Source: Granulicella sp.
Lineage (GTDB): Bacteria > Acidobacteriota > Terriglobia > Terriglobales > Acidobacteriaceae
Direction: 5' to 3'
Length of the DNA: 59,207 bases
Assembly (NCBI GenBank): GCA_025357875.1
Contig: JANYLK010000114.1
Span: 1 to 59,207 of the forward strand
Under the pieces are notes generated by a model. It was given only the letters and a program-made list of their open reading frames with translations, searched no databases and was not told where the DNA came from. Positions 29,600 through 38,474 of the stretch are shown here, one piece after another. Both the position numbers and the translations under genes were made by a program. Each line of letters begins with the position of its first letter. The first letter of the stretch is position 1.

Positions 29600-31942
29600 A
29601 TGACATCGACGCAGCGCGAACTGGTCTCAGTTGAAACCCGCCTGTCTAATGCGCTCTTTTTACGCTGCTGTTTCATTCTTTTGATGGTCACACCATTTGC
29701 ATCAGCGGTAACCGTCGCCGCTAACGTGCCTCAATATGGCTTTCAGGTGTTGCCGGGCTCGATTCGGCAGATCAGCGTCAATATCGCAGGGGGCACAGGG
29801 AACCTGATTAACTGGACCGTTGGAGCATCTGTCGGCGGGGCGACCGCGACTCTAGATCGCTCGACCAACTCAATTCCTTTAGTGACGGTAACGATCGGCG
29901 CAGTGGGTGGAACATGTTCGATCAACGGTGCGGGACCCTATACCGTAACTTCGACCGCCAGTGTTACGATCCATGCTCAATCAGTCGATGATCCGAGCAA
30001 ATTTGCCGATATTCCCTTCAATGTGTGCGGCAACACCAACGAAGTGCACGTCGAACCGTTCTACACGCAAATCTATAAAGGTGGCCAGCAACAAGATTTG
30101 CAATCTTGGGTGATGGGAAATACCGATGAAACAGGCACGTGGAGCATCATCGGCCAACCATCGGAAGGCGATGGGACGATCTCTGACACCACCTTCCGCG
30201 ATGTCGTGTTCACTTCTGGTTCGGTCTCAGGACGGTATATCCTCCAATATGCGAGTCATGCAAATCCAGCCAAGACTGCTATCGCAATTATCTATGTTGC
30301 AAGTACCGTGCTTGCTTATCAGGCAACTCCGAATCAGACAAAGCCATTCCCTTGCGAGGTCGATGCCGCGCTGTCGGGAATGTTCTATAACGTAGGTCCA
30401 TCGCAAACCACAACTACGATTCGTGCGGTGCCGATGAATACCTGGCCTGCTGGATCGATGCTGCTCTTGCACAACGAGGACAAGACGGGGACTAACCCCA
30501 CTGTTTATCACGAGTATGCACAGATCTCGACGCAAGGAACTTCCACCCAGCCAAACATTGTCTGTGGTGTGCCTGATTCATTGGGCAATCTTCCTATCGT
30601 CGATGGCAACGGAGCGGTTGGAGCCTCGTGGGTAAGCCCGTATTCAGCCGACTACGGCCTGATCAGCACAAGCATAACGGGCGGGGTTTATAGCAACTAT
30701 CAAACAACGAATCCATCTCCCTCCCACATCGTCATCGCCGGATTGCACTTACGCTATGCGAACCCGACCTACAAATACACTCCGCCAAGCGGCGGGGCGG
30801 AGGTCGCATGGATTGACGGATCTGCATGTACCAATATCCGTCTTGGACTCAATATCGTCATCACTGGAAATGACGTAGACACATGCTCGAACGGCATTGG
30901 GACGTTTGACAACTCAAACTCCAATCTCTATGCGGCGATCACGCGATACGTCACCATCGAGGGTAACTGGCTGCACGGGAATGGCACGAACGGAAGTTAT
31001 CTGGACCGTCAAGCCTACATGCAGTCGTTCTTACTCCTCCTGCAGCAGAATCGTATTGACGACTACAACACGCAGGCTAAAGGTTCAAACTCTAAATGGC
31101 GGGGGCTTGAGGGGATTTTTCGATACAACTACCTTGGCGACGGGGCAGTGCGCGAGATAGATGGTCCGATCGACGTACAGGGCGCTTCAAACTACGTGAC
31201 GTTTGAGCAGTATCTTGGTGCCGGCGGTCCCTACACCTTCACTGGTTCCGCCGCTGGCGCGCAAGACTCAATTCCAGCAAATCGCCTGGCTGCATATCAG
31301 GAAGCTATGGCGAAGAATTTTTACTACGGCAATATCATGACTAATACAACCAGCCAGGCTGCAATCCATTATGGCGGAGACCATGATAACCAGATGTCGA
31401 TGCACGGCGGCAATCTTTACTTTTATAACAATACCGTCGACGGAGCGAACCAGATGTTCGATACAAGCCCCGGCGGTGGAAATAGTTATAACTTCTACTA
31501 TCGGCGTCGGATTTACGCCACCAATAAAAACTCCTCAGTGTCGAGTACCTCTTATTTTTCATTCAATTTAGATCAAAGTATGACGGACACCTTTCAAACA
31601 AACCTGATGCACACGGGGTCGTTCTCAATTGCCACACCAATCATTCCTCAGTCCTATAACGGAGGGTCCGCACAAGGTTGGTCAAACGGCGGAAACTCGT
31701 TTGATTATCTCCTCGCGGACAGCGAACTTGTCTTGGAAGACTGCTTTCGTATCGTACTGCGTTACTGCAGAAAGTGCGCTAGTTCGACTTTCGTGAGGCG
31801 GACCGGATTGCCATCTTCTAGATGGTTGGTCTGTGGTCTAGCCGAGCGACAAGAGTGGTGGCCGCTCGTCACCTGGACTCGGTCCAGCAGTAAAGGAAGA
31901 TTTCCTGTCCACCCACTACGACTTGTACCGAACCTTAGTTGA
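29600..31942 (+). CDS. Secreted right-handed beta-helix protein, probably C-terminally truncated
   Basis: A 780-aa exported protein. The start at 29600 has GAGGA 7 bases before it, and the signal peptide (NALFLRCCFILLMVTPFASA) ends near residue 37. Residues about 40-240 look like two Ig-like or BIG-type domains (QYGFQVLPGSIRQISVNIAG). From about 330 there are repeated beta-helix rungs (HIVIAGLHLRY, YVTIEGNWLHGNG, NLYFYNNTVDGAN) as in pectate-lyase-like folds. The last 70-75 residues, after NSFDYLLAD, are Arg/Cys/Trp-rich and unlike the rest, as if read out of frame after a deletion. It is a candidate polysaccharide lyase or glycan-binding protein of unknown specificity. Confidence 0.7.
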   Translation: MTSTQRELVSVETRLSNALFLRCCFILLMVTPFASAVTVAANVPQYGFQVLPGSIRQISVNIAGGTGNLINWTVGASVGGATATLDRSTNSIPLVTVTIGAVGGTCSINGAGPYTVTSTASVTIHAQSVDDPSKFADIPFNVCGNTNEVHVEPFYTQIYKGGQQQDLQSWVMGNTDETGTWSIIGQPSEGDGTISDTTFRDVVFTSGSVSGRYILQYASHANPAKTAIAIIYVASTVLAYQATPNQTKPFPCEVDAALSGMFYNVGPSQTTTTIRAVPMNTWPAGSMLLLHNEDKTGTNPTVYHEYAQISTQGTSTQPNIVCGVPDSLGNLPIVDGNGAVGASWVSPYSADYGLISTSITGGVYSNYQTTNPSPSHIVIAGLHLRYANPTYKYTPPSGGAEVAWIDGSACTNIRLGLNIVITGNDVDTCSNGIGTFDNSNSNLYAAITRYVTIEGNWLHGNGTNGSYLDRQAYMQSFLLLLQQNRIDDYNTQAKGSNSKWRGLEGIFRYNYLGDGAVREIDGPIDVQGASNYVTFEQYLGAGGPYTFTGSAAGAQDSIPANRLAAYQEAMAKNFYYGNIMTNTTSQAAIHYGGDHDNQMSMHGGNLYFYNNTVDGANQMFDTSPGGGNSYNFYYRRRIYATNKNSSVSSTSYFSFNLDQSMTDTFQTNLMHTGSFSIATPIIPQSYNGGSAQGWSNGGNSFDYLLADSELVLEDCFRIVLRYCRKCASSTFVRRTGLPSSRWLVCGLAERQEWWPLVTWTRSSSKGRFPVHPLRLVPNLS

Positions 31943-32120
31943 ATTTGCGAGCGATTGAATGCAAGACTGAGGCACAAATCACCCGGAGAATGCGGCGAAG
32001 GTCATTCGTTCAATTCGTAGGAGTTGAATGCTACTTTGCTTCTGTCTTCAGGCTTCGTTAGATTCTCAATAACTCTATTACCGCTACAATAATTTCGAAC
32101 TCATATAAGGAAGGTCGTCG

Positions 32121-33701
32121 ATGAAGCGCAGAGATCTGCTAAAGGCCGCTGCAATGGTCCCGCTGGTAAGTGGGCTGCGCTCACTCGCCGACAACTCGAC
32201 CACAAATCATTTATGGCAGGGGTTTGACTTTGGTTCTGTATTTCCTTCGAGAGGGCGCCTGAATCAGGGGCCGTTCGATATCGATCAAGACGAGGGCTGG
32301 CAGACGGTCTTATTCACCACGCCATCGGAGAAACCATTGCGCAATCCTGGCATTGGACTAGTCGGTTACACATGGGAGGAAGGTGGGCCTTCGGTAGCCG
32401 TACGAGAAGGACGGCAGACGTTGGAAGAGCATGTTGAGAAGATGGCTAGTCTGCCCTTTGTCGATGTGCTTTACATCCGCTGTGATTGGCGCAATGTCCA
32501 GAAACAGGCCGGCAAACTGGACCTGCACCCTGTGTGGGATTTAACGTTGGCAGCGGCGAAACGACACGGGTTGCGCGTCGCCTTCCGTATTCAGTCTTCC
32601 AACACAGAGTTCCAACCAAAGGAACTTGCACTTCCAGAATTTCTGCGTTCACGTATCCCTATGGTGAAGATCGGTGCCATGGGAAAACACGGGACTGAAG
32701 ATTTCTCCGGGGGAGCTACTGGCTCTTGGATTGAACCGCGCTACGATCACCCCGAATATCAAAAAGCCCTGGCAGAACTAAATCGCTTGCTGGCGGCGCG
32801 TTTCGACGGGGATCCGCTGATTGAGTGGGTGGACATGATGCATGTCGGATTTTGGGGAGAGGGGCACTTTGGAGGGTTCCCGAGCCCATTCCCAGACTTT
32901 GCCACGGCGCAGCGTACGCTGAACGAGATTATTCACATACAGCTGACGACGTGGAAGAAGGTGCCGCTTGCGATGAACACACAACCGGACATCAGCAATA
33001 TTGGGAATCGTGAAGCAATCGAGATTGCAGTGCGTGGCGGTGCCTGGATTCGCTCCGACAGCATCATTGTAGAGGAGCCCATTCAAATCGAAGAATTGGC
33101 TAACAGGCCGCCATGGCTGGCGTCCATCGTCGAAGATGGATATCTGCGTTCGTACGACGCATCCAAGCTAGCCATGGATGCAGTGGGGGTAAATGAGCTA
33201 GAAAATTACATGCTCCACGTGCTGGATTTGAAAGCGAATTACTGGTCGTTGTGGACGGAGTCAGAGCATCTCGCCCATTACAACGAGCGGTTCCCAAGGG
33301 GATTCGAACGTTTGAGGGCAAATATGGGTTATCGGCTGCGGCCCTCCTGGGTGTGGCAGAGAAAACGCTCCGGAACCTCCGAGTTGGTGATTGCGATTTC
33401 GAATCGGGGTGTCGCGGCGGTTCCAGGTGTGCTGTGGCTACAAATCGCGAGTCCAGAAGGTGGATTTAAACTGCGAGGATCACTTGACCCGGGATATCCG
33501 CACCCCGGGGGTCTCAGACTCAGCTCTTTTCTGCTACCTGAGGGATTCAAGGGCAAAGTTCATTTGTCGGCGGAAATTGAGATGAGACCCACCGTGCTGA
33601 AGCATTTAGCGTGGGCATGCGAACAACCTGTGAATTCAGACGGATCTATTTCGATTGAGGTAAAAGCAATGGATGATCCGAAATGGCGCAAAGCAATCTA
33701 G
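32121..33701 (+). CDS. Secreted DUF4832-like putative glycosidase
   Basis: This 526-aa protein has a twin-arginine signal (MKRRDLLKAAAMVPLVSG). The middle is a probable TIM barrel: NPGIGLVGYTWEEGG, VDVLYIRCDWRNVQ, WVDMMHVGFWGEGHFGGFP (a Glu near residue 252 is a possible acid/base) and VPLAMNTQPD. The C-terminal 120 residues form a beta-sandwich (SSELVIAISNRGVAAVPG-like). This layout recalls DUF4832/DUF4874 proteins near clan-A glycosidases, but no family is certain. GGAAGG lies 7-8 bases before the ATG. It precedes the second AgaR-like gene. No enzymatic activity should be assumed. Confidence 0.65.
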   Translation: MKRRDLLKAAAMVPLVSGLRSLADNSTTNHLWQGFDFGSVFPSRGRLNQGPFDIDQDEGWQTVLFTTPSEKPLRNPGIGLVGYTWEEGGPSVAVREGRQTLEEHVEKMASLPFVDVLYIRCDWRNVQKQAGKLDLHPVWDLTLAAAKRHGLRVAFRIQSSNTEFQPKELALPEFLRSRIPMVKIGAMGKHGTEDFSGGATGSWIEPRYDHPEYQKALAELNRLLAARFDGDPLIEWVDMMHVGFWGEGHFGGFPSPFPDFATAQRTLNEIIHIQLTTWKKVPLAMNTQPDISNIGNREAIEIAVRGGAWIRSDSIIVEEPIQIEELANRPPWLASIVEDGYLRSYDASKLAMDAVGVNELENYMLHVLDLKANYWSLWTESEHLAHYNERFPRGFERLRANMGYRLRPSWVWQRKRSGTSELVIAISNRGVAAVPGVLWLQIASPEGGFKLRGSLDPGYPHPGGLRLSSFLLPEGFKGKVHLSAEIEMRPTVLKHLAWACEQPVNSDGSISIEVKAMDDPKWRKAI

Positions 33702-33860
33702 TGCTTCTGCCATTAGGTCTTCTGATTATTTCTTATCTTTTGGAAGGTTTGCTACACTTCGGCTAATGCTACCAACAAGGGAGAAGCTGCGCTCGACTCC
33801 AAATTGGGGGAATAGGAACACCCTTCATGCGGATGGTCATTGTTCGCATTGAGAGGGAAG

Positions 33861-34649
33861 ATGAAGAAATCGAAGATTCAATCACCGATGCTCATTGAAG
33901 AGAGGCGCCAATACATTCTGTCTCTAATTCAGAAGCACGGCCGAGTCCTGGTAGATGAACTTTCCAGCGGTCTTGATCTATCCAGGATCACGATACGTAA
34001 GGATCTTGATTACTTGCAATCCAAAGATCTTCTCGTGCGGACACACGGAGGAGCACTACCGGCCCATTCAGGAGCTCTATCCGATCCAACCATCAAGGAA
34101 AAGGAAGAAGTTCATCACGATGAGAAGATGAGGATTGCCAAGGCTGCGGCTGCCATGGTGTCCGAAGGGCAATGCATCATTCTCGACTCTGGCACGACGA
34201 CAACCGAAATCGCACGGTCCATCCTATCGTTTCGGCGTCTCACCGTTATAACCAATGCACTCAACATCGCTGCGGACCTGGCGCGTAGCGACTTTGAGGT
34301 CATACTGCTCGGGGGAACACTTCGCAAGAATTCGTTGTCGGTTGTGGGTCCTCTGGCCGAGGATGTACTAAAGGAAATACACGCTGATATTGTGTTTCTT
34401 GGAGTTGATGGGTTCGACTTCAAGATCGGCCTGACGACACCAAACATTCTTGAGGCACGTGTGAATCGCGCGATGGTCAAGGCAGCCGAAAAGGTCGTTG
34501 CGGTTTGCGACTCTAGCAAATTTAATCGAAGAAGCCTATCCCTGATTGTCGGAACTTCTGCGATTGATCACGTTATCACAGACAGCTCACTCGGAGCGGA
34601 TGAGGTAAAAGCGATCCGGGATCAAGGCATCGAAGTAACGGTCGTCTAG
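33861..34649 (+). CDS. DeoR/GlpR-family regulator, AgaR-like (second copy)
   Basis: A 262-aa paralogue of the regulator at 24381-25199. The helix-turn-helix (VDELSSGLDLSRITIRKDLDYL), the ligand pocket ILDSGTTTTEIAR and the end DSSKFNRRSLSLIVGTSAID are shared almost word for word. The recognition-helix neighbourhood differs at several places (LQLSKITIRHD against LDLSRITIRKD). ATG 33861 is preferred, with GAGAGGGAAG upstream; TTG at 33840 is in frame. Two near-identical repressors 9 kb apart suggest duplicated control with slightly different operators or inducers. Confidence 0.9.
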   Translation: MKKSKIQSPMLIEERRQYILSLIQKHGRVLVDELSSGLDLSRITIRKDLDYLQSKDLLVRTHGGALPAHSGALSDPTIKEKEEVHHDEKMRIAKAAAAMVSEGQCIILDSGTTTTEIARSILSFRRLTVITNALNIAADLARSDFEVILLGGTLRKNSLSVVGPLAEDVLKEIHADIVFLGVDGFDFKIGLTTPNILEARVNRAMVKAAEKVVAVCDSSKFNRRSLSLIVGTSAIDHVITDSSLGADEVKAIRDQGIEVTVV

Positions 34650-34732
34650 GCAATCGCTCATTTGTGGGTTTAACCGCACGGGATTGCACTTCCGACAAAC
34701 TCGCCGGCAGGCAATCGCAGCAATGATATCCA

Positions 34733-35743
34733 TTACGTCATCCGATCCAGCATTTTGCAGGTGACTCGATTTTGTACAGTCTCGTCCTTGAAGAAGTGCT
34801 GCAGATCGTCCATGGCTGTGTCGGCCATTTCGCTACGAGTGCGCTGGCCGCCACCTCCAATATGCGGCGTGATTATTGCACCGGGCAAGCTTCGCAGCGG
34901 ATGATTGGCAGGAAGAGGTTCGTCCGGATCGCTCACGTCGAGCGCGCATCGCAGACGGCGACTTTTTACTTCTTGAGTCAGAGCAGCCAGATCTATCAGG
35001 CTGCCCCTGGCTATATTGATCACAACTGACCCATCCTGCAGCAGAGCAAATCGGTCTTGGTTGAGAAGATGTCGGGTCTTCTCAGTCGCTGCGGCGGTCA
35101 CGACCAGCAGCGAACTTCGTCTGAGCACGCCAGTGAGTGAGTCGAACTGAACGTGCAAGCCGGGGGAGACTTCCCTGGACGCAAATGGATCGTAGACTCT
35201 CCAGTGGATGTTGAAGCCGCGAAGCAACTCGATGAGAGCACGGCCGATACGGCCAAAGCCAACCATTCCTACCTCTCGCCCGAGCAACGATTCCGTAACT
35301 CCTCCGCCGACGTGTACATCTTGATAGATCTGGTTAGATTTCTTGCGGAGCGCATCACGATAGTGGTCTATGTTGCGGGCAGCGTACAGGAGAAATGCGG
35401 CGCCCAACTCTGCGGTGGGCATCGCCATCGGTAGTGGGGTGTTCACAATGACAAGTTTTCTAAACAAAGCCGCATCGAATCGCTTTTTCACCTCTCCGCC
35501 GCAGTGAGCAATTATTCGCACGGATGGTAGTTGCTTTATGGTTTTAGCTGAGAGAAAGGGACTGTCCCAAGTTGTAATCAATGCATCGCTCCCAGCAATC
35601 CGAGCCATCGAGGCGGCATCAGACTTCAAAGCAGGGAATAGGGTCCATTTCGAAATTGAGCTGAGGCGCTTGCGCCGACGGTCGTCGAAGAATGATTCAA
35701 AGAGCTTTTTTCCACTCATCACGGTAATGATTGGCTTTGACAT
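34733..35743 (-). CDS. D-2-hydroxyacid dehydrogenase
   Basis: This 336-aa NAD-dependent dehydrogenase is related to phosphoglycerate and glyoxylate reductases. It shows the Rossmann motif VGMVGFGRIGRALIE (about 155-170), NIARGSLIDLAAL with the catalytic Arg, DVSDPDEPLPANHPL with the Glu, and ITPHIGGGGQRT with the His. The 13-base ACGAAATAAAACG word lies inverted 42 bases upstream of its start, and the gene is divergent from a polysaccharide lyase, so it is probably part of the same catabolic regulon. It may reduce an aldonic or keto acid intermediate. It is cytoplasmic. Confidence 0.9.
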   Translation of the reverse strand: MSKPIITVMSGKKLFESFFDDRRRKRLSSISKWTLFPALKSDAASMARIAGSDALITTWDSPFLSAKTIKQLPSVRIIAHCGGEVKKRFDAALFRKLVIVNTPLPMAMPTAELGAAFLLYAARNIDHYRDALRKKSNQIYQDVHVGGGVTESLLGREVGMVGFGRIGRALIELLRGFNIHWRVYDPFASREVSPGLHVQFDSLTGVLRRSSLLVVTAAATEKTRHLLNQDRFALLQDGSVVINIARGSLIDLAALTQEVKSRRLRCALDVSDPDEPLPANHPLRSLPGAIITPHIGGGGQRTRSEMADTAMDDLQHFFKDETVQNRVTCKMLDRMT

Positions 35744-35784
35744 CCAAGTTGCGAGTCTAGCATAGTCGGGGCCACTCGATCCTC

Positions 35785-35797
35785 CGTTTTATTTCGT
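35785..35797. promoter_or_regulatory. Candidate AgaR-like operator (inverted 13-mer)
   Basis: CGTTTTATTTCGT here is the exact reverse complement of ACGAAATAAAACG at 27109-27121. It lies between the divergent hydroxyacid dehydrogenase and heparinase-like genes. Confidence 0.6.
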
Positions 35798-35828
35798 GGA
35801 GTACCGATTTACAGTACAATAATTGCTA

Positions 35829-35838
35829 AACGAAAGTA
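35829..35838. promoter_or_regulatory. Candidate AgaR-like half-site AACGAAAGTA
   Basis: AACGAAAGTA contains GAAAG (CTTTC on the other strand) and is identical to the ten bases at 41829-41838, upstream of the DUF5107-TPR gene. Together with the site at 35785 it gives two motifs in one divergent gap of about 300 bases. Nothing else is recognised in that gap. Confidence 0.5.
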
Positions 35839-36047
35839 TAAGTGGGCTGAGAACTCATTTACCCATTGCGTAGGTCGTTTATGCGATGGGTCTCGATCCT
35901 TTCTAATGTTGATTTGAGCCTGCCAACGGCGCCGAGTGGCACTGAATCCTTTTAAATCGATTTCTCTGGCCGCTGTTACCTCCCAGTGGCTCACACTGTT
36001 GGCGGCTCGGTCTCCCCAAAATGTTCTCAAGATTGGCGGCAAAAATT

Positions 36048-38459
36048 ATGGATCCACTCCGATTGAGTTCGCGAATTCCGAGTTTAAGGCTTTCGCGCCG
36101 CCAGTTTTCTCAAATGCTTGCGGCGACCGCTACTCTTGGCTTTTCAAGTCCATCCTTTGCACAAACCAAAAGCGGACCGTCCATGCTAATAGCCCTAAAC
36201 GATCCATTTTGTGGTCTCGATATTCTTCGCATGCGTTATGCCGCAGGACGTCGGCCTTCGGCGGACATGGGCGGAGATGCGCTCTCATGGCTGGTCAGCG
36301 GTCAGAAAGACCTTGGACATAAGTCACTAGCCGAAATGCGAACCTCAGTCCTGCCGGCGCCGAGTACCCATGTATGGCCGACGTATGCTAACTGGGCTCT
36401 GGCGTTTGACTGGCTTTATGAGCATCCCGCCTTCGATGAAGCGTTGAAGCATCGTGTATCAAAACAATTAATTGATGGAGCCATCGCTATGGCCTCGACT
36501 CCGGATTTGAATTTTCCCGACCAAGCGTCGTATCACAACTACACGGCCCGATTTCTCGGCTTGACGACGTTCGCGCTATGCGCGGTTGCCAGACACCGAC
36601 CTGAGGACGCGAACATGAGGGAGCTAAGGGCAAAGGCACTGCGAGCTTTCCAAAATATCTTGCAGGTTTCCGATCTGGTTTCCCCGATGGGCAGCTATCA
36701 CGAGTCGATGGACTACATGCGTATCACCTATTTTCCGCTGACGATGCTTGCGGAATTGCAGCGCACTACAACAGGTGTCGACTTCGCGCTTCGCTTTGGC
36801 GTATATCGGAGCATTGCCGATACCTATCTTTATAAGCTGTTCCCGGACGGCACGCCCACTCGCGAGGGTGATAATGAATATCCAATTTTGGATGATCAGG
36901 ACACGGTCGCGCTGGGATACTCCGTCCACCGGTTCAAGAATCCCTATGCGGCGTGGCTATTGCGTGACAGTGGATTCATGGCACAGAATTGGGCCTTACC
37001 TATCCTCGATTTTCTGTGGAACGATCTCGACGTGTCCCCGCGTGACCCTGCCTTGGCAGATTCAGGAGAACTGCCGCACCATCGATATTTTCCCGGAGTG
37101 GACCAATGTGTCTTCCGGGATGAGTGGGGCGCAAACGCTACCCGTATTGAGTTCGACTGCGGACCATACTTCGCAAAGCATCAGCATCTCGACCGCAATC
37201 ATTTCACTATCTACTACCGCGGGCACCTGGCTATCGACAGCGGTGCGGACTATACAAACTCTGAGAGCCCTCACTATCTGAACTATTATCGACGCACGGT
37301 TGCGCATAACACTCTGTTGGTATTTGACCCGAGCGAGCACTTTTTCTGGTCGGAAGATTTACTGCAAGCGGCAAATGACGGCGGCCAACGTATGGATTCT
37401 TCACGATTCTGGAATACGTTACGCAGCCAGGATGATTGGGAGAAAACGCGTGATCTCTGGGACCTCGGACAGCTTAAAACTGTCGACAGTATAGAAGGGA
37501 ACAACGCTTATCATTACGCTCTCGGCGATGCTACGCGCGCATATTCCCCTCACAAGCTTCGCTTATTCACCCGACAATTGCTTTATCTGCCTGCAATGAA
37601 TGTCCTACTCGTCTTTGATCGAGTCATTAGCACAGATCCAGCGTTCCGCAAGACATGGCTTCTACATGGCGTAAACATCCCTTGGATCGACGGGAACGGG
37701 ACTTTATCCGGCAATGGCGAGGAGAAGTTCGGCAAAGCGGGACGATTTCGCCTGCACGAAGGGGAAGGAGAATTGTTGGTTCACACGCTGCTCCCGAAAG
37801 ACCACATCACATCGCGGCGTGGAGGTGCAGGCAATGAATTCTGGACACCCGGCGATGCGGACGGGGGATCATGGGGAAGCGGCCGTAATTGGGAACTCGA
37901 GCCTGCGGAGGGTAGTTCTCTGCCACACGACCCGGTCGAGCTTGCCATGTGGAAGACATTCTATGGAAACGATATCAAGAGTATTGAGAGTTCCAATCGT
38001 CGCAATGTAGTTTCGGGGTCGTGGAGGGTGGAGGTATCACCTGCTCATCCTCAATTGGAGGATTTCTTCCTCCATGTGTTTGAGATTGGCGATCGCGGAA
38101 GCACCGGTCGTGTAAACGTCGAACTGCTTCAGGGATCAGAAACTGCTGGCGCAGGTTGCGCCGTATCAGGAGAAGCCGGTGTTGCCGTTCTATTTCCAGC
38201 TCAGGACGTGTTGTCTGACACCGTCGAGGTGACACTCCCGACATTCCCCTGTCATACGCTCTGGATTGCCGGCCTACGCGCAGATCGTCGCTATGATCTC
38301 GAACTTACCGGAAGTAATTTGGCAACCGTATATTCTGCTGCTCCTGGGGTACCCTTACGCTCTGAGGTGATTCGCGCGAACAAGCACGGCATTGCTCAAG
38401 TCAATTCTGGCATAAATTTATTTCCGGTTGCCAGCCGAATGTCTCTTCGCGCTCTGTGA
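36048..38459 (+). CDS. Heparinase II/III-like polysaccharide lyase
   Basis: An approximately 803-aa exported protein with a twin-arginine signal (LSRRQFSQMLAATATLGF...FAQ). Residues about 60-340 form an alpha-helical toroid (YHNYTARFLGLTTFALCAV, MGSYHESMDYMRITYFP). The heparinase II/III beta-sandwich follows, with KHQHLDRNHFTIYYRGHLAI (His/Asp/Asn) and NYYRRTVAHNTLLVFDP, where the conserved HN pair lies. Families PL12, PL15 and PL21 share this fold and cleave uronic-acid polymers. The start is uncertain: 36048 is preferred, and 36021 is in frame. It supplies the unsaturated products that GH88 needs, but specificity is open. Confidence 0.82.
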   Translation: MDPLRLSSRIPSLRLSRRQFSQMLAATATLGFSSPSFAQTKSGPSMLIALNDPFCGLDILRMRYAAGRRPSADMGGDALSWLVSGQKDLGHKSLAEMRTSVLPAPSTHVWPTYANWALAFDWLYEHPAFDEALKHRVSKQLIDGAIAMASTPDLNFPDQASYHNYTARFLGLTTFALCAVARHRPEDANMRELRAKALRAFQNILQVSDLVSPMGSYHESMDYMRITYFPLTMLAELQRTTTGVDFALRFGVYRSIADTYLYKLFPDGTPTREGDNEYPILDDQDTVALGYSVHRFKNPYAAWLLRDSGFMAQNWALPILDFLWNDLDVSPRDPALADSGELPHHRYFPGVDQCVFRDEWGANATRIEFDCGPYFAKHQHLDRNHFTIYYRGHLAIDSGADYTNSESPHYLNYYRRTVAHNTLLVFDPSEHFFWSEDLLQAANDGGQRMDSSRFWNTLRSQDDWEKTRDLWDLGQLKTVDSIEGNNAYHYALGDATRAYSPHKLRLFTRQLLYLPAMNVLLVFDRVISTDPAFRKTWLLHGVNIPWIDGNGTLSGNGEEKFGKAGRFRLHEGEGELLVHTLLPKDHITSRRGGAGNEFWTPGDADGGSWGSGRNWELEPAEGSSLPHDPVELAMWKTFYGNDIKSIESSNRRNVVSGSWRVEVSPAHPQLEDFFLHVFEIGDRGSTGRVNVELLQGSETAGAGCAVSGEAGVAVLFPAQDVLSDTVEVTLPTFPCHTLWIAGLRADRRYDLELTGSNLATVYSAAPGVPLRSEVIRANKHGIAQVNSGINLFPVASRMSLRAL

Positions 38460-38474
38460 GATTGTTGCTCAGGT

